From Streptomyces sp. CB01201 (GTDB taxonomy: Bacteria > Actinomycetota > Actinomycetes > Streptomycetales > Streptomycetaceae), in contig NZ_NNBJ01000018.1 of the NCBI RefSeq assembly GCF_002803085.1, positions 34,694 through 98,693 on the forward strand: DNA of 64,000 nucleotides. Reading direction: 5' to 3'. The notes under the pieces are model-generated. The model was given only the letters and a program-made list of their open reading frames with translations. It was not told the DNA's origin and ran no database searches. This document shows positions 59,042 through 64,000 of the stretch, one piece after another. Position numbers and translations under genes: made by a program. Every line of letters starts with the position of its first letter. Within the stretch, counting starts at the first letter, position 1.

Positions 59042-61089
59042 GCCATGCCTCCGTCGTGCGTGTGCGGGGGCTTGGCACTGCCGGCCCCTGGGGGTGCCTG
59101 GTGCGGAATGCGGGCCTCGTCGGCCAGGGCCGCGCCGGCCGCCTCGCGGCCCGCGACGACGTCCTTCACGGCGTCGAGCACACCGCGGTAGCCGGAGCAG
59201 CGGCAGAGGTTGCCGCAGAGCGCCTGGCGCGTTTCGAGCTCGGTGGGTGCGTGGTTGCCTTCGAGCAGGTCATGCACGGTCATGGCCATGCCGGGGATGC
59301 AGAAGCCGCACTGCACGGCCCCGCTCGCGGCCAGGGCCCGCTGCACGTCGGAGGGTTCGCCGTCGGTGGCGAGCCCCTCGACGGTACGGACCTCGCTGCC
59401 GGCCGTGGTCGCCGCAGGCACCAGGCAGGAGGCGACGAGCCGCCCGTCCACCTGGACGTTGCACGCCCCGCACTCGCCCTGCGAGCAGCCGTCCTTGGCC
59501 CCGGCGAGCCCGAGCCGCTCACGCAGCACGTAGAGCAGCGACTCACCGACCCACGCCTCGGTGACGGGCCGGTCGGCGCCGTTCACGCGCAACACGTAGG
59601 AGGCGCGCGGGTGTTCGAGGTCCGGCGCGCCGGTGAGCGCGGGTTCGGGTGCGGCGCTTTCGGCCTCGGGTGCGACGCCTTCGGGCCCGGGTGCGACGCC
59701 TTCGGGCCCGGGCTGGGGGTCGGGTGCGGCGCCGTCTGGTCGCGGTGCGGCGCCTTCCGGCCCCGGCTCGGGTGCGGTCTCGGCTTCGGGCGCGGGTGCG
59801 GGCGCGGGCACGTGTGCGCGCTGGAGCGCGGCCTCCGGTTGGGGCTCGGGCTCGATCCCGCGCTCGATGCCGGGCTCGGTTCCCGGCTCAACTCCCGCTG
59901 CGGGGACGGAGACTGCGGGGACGGAGGGGGCTGCGGGGACGGAGTGGGACGACTCGGCCGCCATCGGCGGCTCGGGGTTCTCGGGCACCTGGGGGTTCTC
60001 GGGAGCGTTACCGGCTCCATGAACCTCGGAGGCCTCGGAGGCCTCGCTGGCCTCGTAGGCCGCGTGGGCCGCGTGGGCCGCGTGGGCACCATCGGTCTCG
60101 TGAACACGACGCGCCTCGTGGACGCCATAGTCCTCGTGGACTCCATCGGTCTCGTGGACGCCATGGGTCTCGTGCGCCTCACGGGTCCCATGGGCCTCGG
60201 GCCCGGCCGGTGCCGACGTCTCCGGGAGCGCTTCGGCGAGGGGCTCGACGGTCAGCGGTGCTTCCGGGGGCGGCTCCGGCGCGAAAGCCGTCATGGGCGC
60301 CGTCGCGTGCGCCGCCGGGGCTTCGGGAGCCTCCGGCGCGGCGGGGGCCGGTGCCTCCACCGGCTCCGGCGCGGGCGGTACGGGAAGCTGGTTCGCCCAG
60401 GGGGCGGGGGCGCCACCGGGAAGGGTCGCGGGCGGTGTCGAACCCCACTGCTCGATCAGCGACGAGGTGGTGAACTCGCCCGATTCTTCGGGGAGTTCGC
60501 CGTCGGCGACCGGAATCGTCCACTGGCCGGTACCGGCGAGGGAGGGCTCGTCCGCGAAGTTCCACTGGGCTGTCGCGGACGGGTCGTGAGCGGGGTGCGT
60601 CGGGGTCGCGGGCACCGGGGTGGGCGCGGGGGGCTCCGGCCACACCACGGTCTGCGCGCCGGGCGCGGGCTCGCCTTCGGACCCGCCGGGCGCGCCCTGG
60701 CCGGTCGGCTCGGTCGGGATCCGCCAGACGCCGGTGGCCCCGGGGTCCGTCGCGGCGGCCGGGGTGAGCGGCACGATCATCGGCGGTACGTAACCGTGGC
60801 CGGGCGCCGCGAGGGGGGCGCCCATCAGGTCCATGTCCGGGGGCAGCTGAACGAACGCGGTCGCGTCCGGCTCGTACTCGCCGCCGTGCGGAACCGGCTC
60901 CCAGCCGCCGTGCCGGGGCACCTGCCCGTAACCGTGCTCGTTCTCGCGCTCGGGCGCACGCTCGGGCTCGTACGGGCCGTTCCAGTCGTCGTTCCAGTCG
61001 TCGTGCGGGGCGTTGTTCCGGCCGCCGTTGCGACCGTTGCTTCGGTCGTTGTTCCGGTCGTGGTTCCGGTCGTTGTGCTGGCTGGTCAC
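59038..61089 (-). CDS. Molybdenum hydroxylase, 2Fe-2S subunit with ~500-residue low-complexity N-terminus
   Basis: 683 residues, against ~160-200 for the family. The last ~180 residues are a standard 2Fe-2S subunit: plant-type cluster CSQGECGACN (Cys535, 540, 543) plus a later Cys, and the second cluster CGFC (594, 597) with CGNLCRCSGYR. The first ~495 residues are disordered: Asn/Asp/Arg-rich start, then Pro/Ala/Glu-rich text with His-Glu hexads (residues ~303-340). ATGA overlaps with both neighbours fix the start and stop, so the extension is part of the coding sequence. Confidence 0.88.
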   Translation of the reverse strand: MTSQHNDRNHDRNNDRSNGRNGGRNNAPHDDWNDDWNGPYEPERAPERENEHGYGQVPRHGGWEPVPHGGEYEPDATAFVQLPPDMDLMGAPLAAPGHGYVPPMIVPLTPAAATDPGATGVWRIPTEPTGQGAPGGSEGEPAPGAQTVVWPEPPAPTPVPATPTHPAHDPSATAQWNFADEPSLAGTGQWTIPVADGELPEESGEFTTSSLIEQWGSTPPATLPGGAPAPWANQLPVPPAPEPVEAPAPAAPEAPEAPAAHATAPMTAFAPEPPPEAPLTVEPLAEALPETSAPAGPEAHGTREAHETHGVHETDGVHEDYGVHEARRVHETDGAHAAHAAHAAYEASEASEASEVHGAGNAPENPQVPENPEPPMAAESSHSVPAAPSVPAVSVPAAGVEPGTEPGIERGIEPEPQPEAALQRAHVPAPAPAPEAETAPEPGPEGAAPRPDGAAPDPQPGPEGVAPGPEGVAPEAESAAPEPALTGAPDLEHPRASYVLRVNGADRPVTEAWVGESLLYVLRERLGLAGAKDGCSQGECGACNVQVDGRLVASCLVPAATTAGSEVRTVEGLATDGEPSDVQRALAASGAVQCGFCIPGMAMTVHDLLEGNHAPTELETRQALCGNLCRCSGYRGVLDAVKDVVAGREAAGAALADEARIPHQAPPGAGSAKPPHTHDGGMA
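60018..60180 (-). repeat. His-Glu hexapeptide repeats within the 2Fe-2S subunit gene
   Basis: About 55 codons encode hexads of the form HExxGV (HETHGV, HETDGV, HEDYGV, HEARRV, HETDGA), then AAH and EAS triplets repeated. The codons are GC-rich and vary, so the repeat is conserved at protein level rather than as recent DNA slippage. Confidence 0.85.
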
Positions 61090-61985
61090 GACAGCGCCCT
61101 CCCCAGTGCTCGTCGGGCCAACGCGGCGACGGTACGCCGCAGATGCAGTACGGCGGGCGAGAGGGGCGGGGGCGGTGAGCCGTCCGCGGGTGGCTCCGGA
61201 TCCGGGATGCAGGCGGCGGCCACATACTCACCGAACGCGCCGAGCGCCTCCGGGGCCAGGGCCGCGCGCTCGCCGTCCCAGTCGATGAGCGAGGCGATCC
61301 AGCGCTCGGCCTCCAGGGGCCGCAGCGGCATCGGCGCGATGGCGCCGACGGCGCAGCGCACCCCGCGCCGGGCCGGGTCGAGCACGACGGCGACCGAGGC
61401 GGTGGCCCGGCCGGGGCCGGTGCGGCCGGTGGCCTTGAGGAAAACTTGGGGCGCGTGCAGCAGCGGCACCCGGACATATCCGATCAACTCGGCCGGGGCC
61501 AGCATGTCCCGCCCGGCCAGCAGATGCGACACGGGAATTTCACGTCGGGCGCCGTCCTGGCCCGCGATGACGAGGGTGGCTTCGAGCGCGGCGAGCACCG
61601 GCAGCGCATCGCCGGTCGGGGCGGCGGAAGCGATGTTGCCGCCGAGCGTGCCCGCGTTGCGGATCTGCGGCGGGCCGGCGGCGCGCGCGGCCGCGGCGAG
61701 CGCCGGGATGAGCGCCGCGAAGTCCGGGCGCCCCATCCGGGCGTGGGTGAGACCGGCGCCGAGCAGGGCGTGGCCGTCCTGGTACTGCCAGCCGCGGATC
61801 TCGTTGATCCGGCCGAGTCCGACCAGCCCGGCGGGGCGCAACAGGCCCCGGTTGACGGCCGCCATCAGATCGGTGCCGCCCGCGACGGGCACGGCGGCAG
61901 GCATGGCCGCGAGCGCCGCCACGGCCTCGTCCAGTGAGGCAGGCAGCGTCACGGACTGCGCCGCCTGCGGTGCGTGCGTGGTCAA
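61086..61985 (-). CDS. Molybdenum hydroxylase, FAD-binding subunit
   Basis: 299 residues, CoxM/XdhB-like: VTLPASLDEAVAALAAMPAA, VPVAGGTDLMAAVNRG, and RNAGTLGGNIASAAPTGDAL for FAD binding; TRPAASV-like end GPGRATASVAVVLDP. TTG at 61985 is preferred because AAGGGG lies 9 nt before it; in-frame upstream codons encode nothing similar. First gene of the three-subunit operon; overlaps the 2Fe-2S gene by ATGA. Confidence 0.88.
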   Translation of the reverse strand: MTTHAPQAAQSVTLPASLDEAVAALAAMPAAVPVAGGTDLMAAVNRGLLRPAGLVGLGRINEIRGWQYQDGHALLGAGLTHARMGRPDFAALIPALAAAARAAGPPQIRNAGTLGGNIASAAPTGDALPVLAALEATLVIAGQDGARREIPVSHLLAGRDMLAPAELIGYVRVPLLHAPQVFLKATGRTGPGRATASVAVVLDPARRGVRCAVGAIAPMPLRPLEAERWIASLIDWDGERAALAPEALGAFGEYVAAACIPDPEPPADGSPPPPLSPAVLHLRRTVAALARRALGRALS

Positions 61986-62319
61986 CCCAGCTGCCCCTTC
62001 CCGGTGTCCCGGCCGTACGACTGTGCCGTCTGTGGCCACCTGCTGATGGCCGTACCGTACGTGCTCACAGCCCGGACGTGGCAACTCTGGCACATCTTCC
62101 GGACCGGCCGACGGCAGGGTCCTTGAAGCGCGCTTCCGTACCCGACCTGGGGAATGTTCCGGTTTCGCGGGCGTTGTACGACTTATGCGGTACGCCTCGT
62201 TCCGCACGCCGGGTGTTCGTCACAGCGGTCTTCCTCGCAGCCGGTCGCGGCCGGGCGGCCGTGACCCGGGCCCACGCTCCCAGGCACACGGCCGCCGGGC
62301 ACCGCCCTTGCCGCCGGGC
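61986..62319. other. Intergenic region, molybdoenzyme promoter / hexosaminidase downstream
   Basis: 334 bp without a gene. AT-richer near 62150-62185 (GGCGTTGTACGACTTATGCG). It should contain the molybdoenzyme operon promoter and the end of the hexosaminidase transcript. No distinct hairpin or operator was found. Confidence 0.5.
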
Positions 62320-63996
62320 TCACCTGTTTGGGGGCGCCCCCTCGATCGGGCGTCCGACCACTCCGGGGCGCTGCTGCCACGGCAACGGCCCGGCGGGCGG
62401 CCGGTAGTCGACGCCGAGCGCGTCAAGGCGCCTGTAGTGGGCGGCCATTCGGCGCTCGAAGTCGGCGAAGTCACGCTCGGCCGGGGCGGGCAGCGCGCTC
62501 CAGGCGACCTCGGCGAAGGCGGCGAGCCGGGGGAACACCTGGTAGTCGACGCGGGACTGGTTCTCCATCACCTCGGTCCACGCGTTGGCCTGGGTGCCCA
62601 GCACATGGGCAGCGGCCTCGGGACCGAGCTGCGGCGGAACGGGCTCGAAGCGGTAGACGTCCTCCAGGGTGCGGACGAACCCGATGGGCACGGGCTCCTC
62701 GGCCCCGGCGGCCTGCCGGTGATCGAGATACACGTACTGCTCCGGGCACATCACGACATCGTGCCCGGCCTCGGCGGCGGCGATCCCGGCGCCGTAGCCG
62801 CGCCAGGACGAGACGGCGGCACCGGGGGCGAGGCCGCCCTCCAGGATCTCGTCCCAGCCGATGAGGCGGCGCCCGCGGGCGCTCAGCCAGGTGTCGAAGT
62901 GCCGGATGATCCAGGACTGGAGCTCGTTCTCGCCGGCGAGCCCGAGTTCGCGGATGCGGTCCTGCGCGATGTCCGACTTCTGCCACTGCTCCTTGGGGCA
63001 TTCGTCGCCGCCGATGTGGATGAACGGCGAGACGTCCTCGGGGAAGAGGTCGAGCACCTCCTCCAACACCCCCTCGTAGAAGCGGAGGGTGTTGTCAGTG
63101 GGGGCGAGTACGTTCGGATTGACGCCCCAGGTGTCCCAGACGGAGAGGGAGGCGGTGTCGATGACGTCGGTGTTGCCGAGTTCGGGGTACGCGGCGATGG
63201 CGGCCTGCGAGTGGCCCGGGAGGTCGATCTCGGGGACGACGCGGATATGCCGCTCGGCGGCGTACGCGACGATCTCGCGGATGTCGTCCTGGGTGTAGTA
63301 ACCCCCGTGCGGCTTCTCGTCCCACAGGGGCGAGGCCCGATGCCCCCACTTGGTACGGCTGCGCCATGAGCCGACCTCGGTGAGGCGGGGGTAGCGCTTG
63401 ATCTCGATCCGCCAGCCCTGGTCGTCGGTGAGGTGGAAGTGGAAGACGTTGAGCTTGTGGGCGGCGATGAGGTCGAGGTAGCGCAGCACGCCGTCCTTCG
63501 GCATGAAGTGCCGTGCCACGTCCAGCATGAGCCCGCGCCAGCCGAAGCGGGGGCTGTCCTCGATCGTGACGCCGGGCAGCGCCCAGTCCTGACCGGCTGC
63601 GATCGGGGCCCGCCGGAATGCCTCCGGCCCCAGCAGCTGACGGAGCGTCTGTATCCCGCGGAACACGCCGGCGGGGGTGGCGCCCTCGATGAGGGCGGCG
63701 GCGTTGTGGAGGGTGCGGTCGGTGGAGAGCCGGTACGCCTCCGGGCCGCCGGGGAGGCCGGGTTCGAGCCGCAGCACGACACGGTCCGCGTCGCCGCCGT
63801 CGCCGTCGCCCTGGTCGCCTCCCCCGCCCTCGGCCAGGGCGAGCCCGGTCGCGGCGCCGATCGTTCCCCGGAGGAGGGGGGCGAGGGCCTCGGTGCCGGG
63901 GGCGGTGTGGAGGGTGGTGCGGGGAGTCAGGCGGGTGGGGGTGGCGCCATGGCGGGTGGTGCGGGGGGCTGGGATGAGGTGGCTGTGCGTGTTCAC
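62320..63996 (-). CDS. Beta-N-acetylhexosaminidase, GH20
   Basis: At least 558 residues. An N-terminal GH20b-like domain (GPEAYRLSTDRTLHNAAALI) is followed by the catalytic barrel: RFGWRGLMLDVARHFMPKDG, HKLNVFHFHLTDDQGWRIEI, VVPEIDLPGHSQAAIAAYPE, the catalytic Asp331-Glu332 in HIGGDECPKEQW, and SSWRGY. It removes terminal GlcNAc or GalNAc from oligosaccharides, feeding the PTS encoded 49 kb away. No signal peptide is visible from the GTG at 63996, so the enzyme is probably intracellular, but the start is 4 nt from the window edge and may be further upstream. Confidence 0.92.
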   Translation of the reverse strand: MNTHSHLIPAPRTTRHGATPTRLTPRTTLHTAPGTEALAPLLRGTIGAATGLALAEGGGGDQGDGDGGDADRVVLRLEPGLPGGPEAYRLSTDRTLHNAAALIEGATPAGVFRGIQTLRQLLGPEAFRRAPIAAGQDWALPGVTIEDSPRFGWRGLMLDVARHFMPKDGVLRYLDLIAAHKLNVFHFHLTDDQGWRIEIKRYPRLTEVGSWRSRTKWGHRASPLWDEKPHGGYYTQDDIREIVAYAAERHIRVVPEIDLPGHSQAAIAAYPELGNTDVIDTASLSVWDTWGVNPNVLAPTDNTLRFYEGVLEEVLDLFPEDVSPFIHIGGDECPKEQWQKSDIAQDRIRELGLAGENELQSWIIRHFDTWLSARGRRLIGWDEILEGGLAPGAAVSSWRGYGAGIAAAEAGHDVVMCPEQYVYLDHRQAAGAEEPVPIGFVRTLEDVYRFEPVPPQLGPEAAAHVLGTQANAWTEVMENQSRVDYQVFPRLAAFAEVAWSALPAPAERDFADFERRMAAHYRRLDALGVDYRPPAGPLPWQQRPGVVGRPIEGAPPNR

Positions 63997-64000
63997 GTCC

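Noticed and set aside
55724..59191. 1155-residue open frame on the plus strand
   Set aside because: Antisense/shifted shadow of the reductase and Mo-subunit genes, which carry clear motifs in their own frames.
58642..62046. 1134-residue open frame on the plus strand
   Set aside because: Opposite the molybdoenzyme operon; Arg/Gly/Leu-rich low-complexity text with no domain.

Overview
The window is high-GC (about 70% or more), with G/C at most third codon positions and many GTG starts and ATGA/GTGA start-stop overlaps. Together with an SsgA-like sporulation protein, DasR-type dre operators, the nagF/nagE1/nagE2 arrangement and the typical intergenic repeats, this points to a Streptomyces chromosome, core rather than arm. 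From memory (not checked), the gene order resembles the S. coelicolor region around SCO2890-SCO2943. There is no prophage, insertion sequence, CRISPR array or large secondary-metabolite cluster.

Layout. 0-3.2 kb: a DUF1707 protein (cut by the window edge) and a three-gene ABC-2 exporter, all leftward. 3.3-7.9 kb: a bifunctional penicillin-binding protein with a Gln/Gly-rich tail, a guanidinium exporter (gdx/sugE) behind a guanidine-III riboswitch, a GroES-like protein, a DUF3618 protein and a Bcp peroxiredoxin. 8.0-9.5 kb: two overlapping HNH nuclease paralogues and an odd tRNA-like gene. 9.5-15.1 kb: rdgB, a lipoprotein, rph, and the N-acetylglucosamine PTS genes nagF / nagE1 / nagE2 with dre operators. 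15.1-23.4 kb: an MBL-fold hydrolase, a membrane-anchored PemK-like protein, a sulfur/B12 block (leader peptide, cysO, cysM; a corrinoid-type ABC importer behind a cobalamin riboswitch; the JAMM protease mec) and an amino-acid permease. 23.7-26.9 kb: DUF2017, clpS, and the NAD-salvage genes pncB and pncA. 27-38 kb: a secreted M6 metalloprotease, two RDD membrane proteins, a PIG-V-like membrane protein, ssgG, a GlcD-type FAD oxidase and a TPR protein. 38.3-44 kb: hppD divergent from an Lrp/AsnC regulator, then a complete Opu-type betaine/choline ABC importer. 44-52 kb: a winged-helix regulator with iteron-like sites, a coupled small protein and MFS exporter, an exported Lon-like protease, an IclR regulator, an SF2 helicase, a repeat-rich gap and a second MFS exporter. 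52.2-55.6 kb: tRNA-Cys and a WXG100-like three-gene operon. 55.7-64 kb: an imine-reductase-like dehydrogenase, a three-subunit xanthine-dehydrogenase-type molybdoenzyme, and a GH20 beta-N-acetylhexosaminidase.

Connections. The dre sites, PTS genes and GH20 enzyme point to amino-sugar (chitin or wall) foraging linked to development, with ssgG and PBP genes acting on the wall. cysO, cysM and mec, although separated by the B12 importer, form one ubiquitin-like-protein-dependent cysteine pathway; the sulfur-type leader peptide fits this. Three RNA-level controls are visible: the guanidine-III riboswitch, the cobalamin riboswitch and the leader peptide. The least expected items are the roughly 500-residue low-complexity N-terminal extension on the 2Fe-2S subunit, the tRNA-like gene with a UAG anticodon and short variable loop, and the exact 14-nt-phased repeats in front of the winged-helix regulator.
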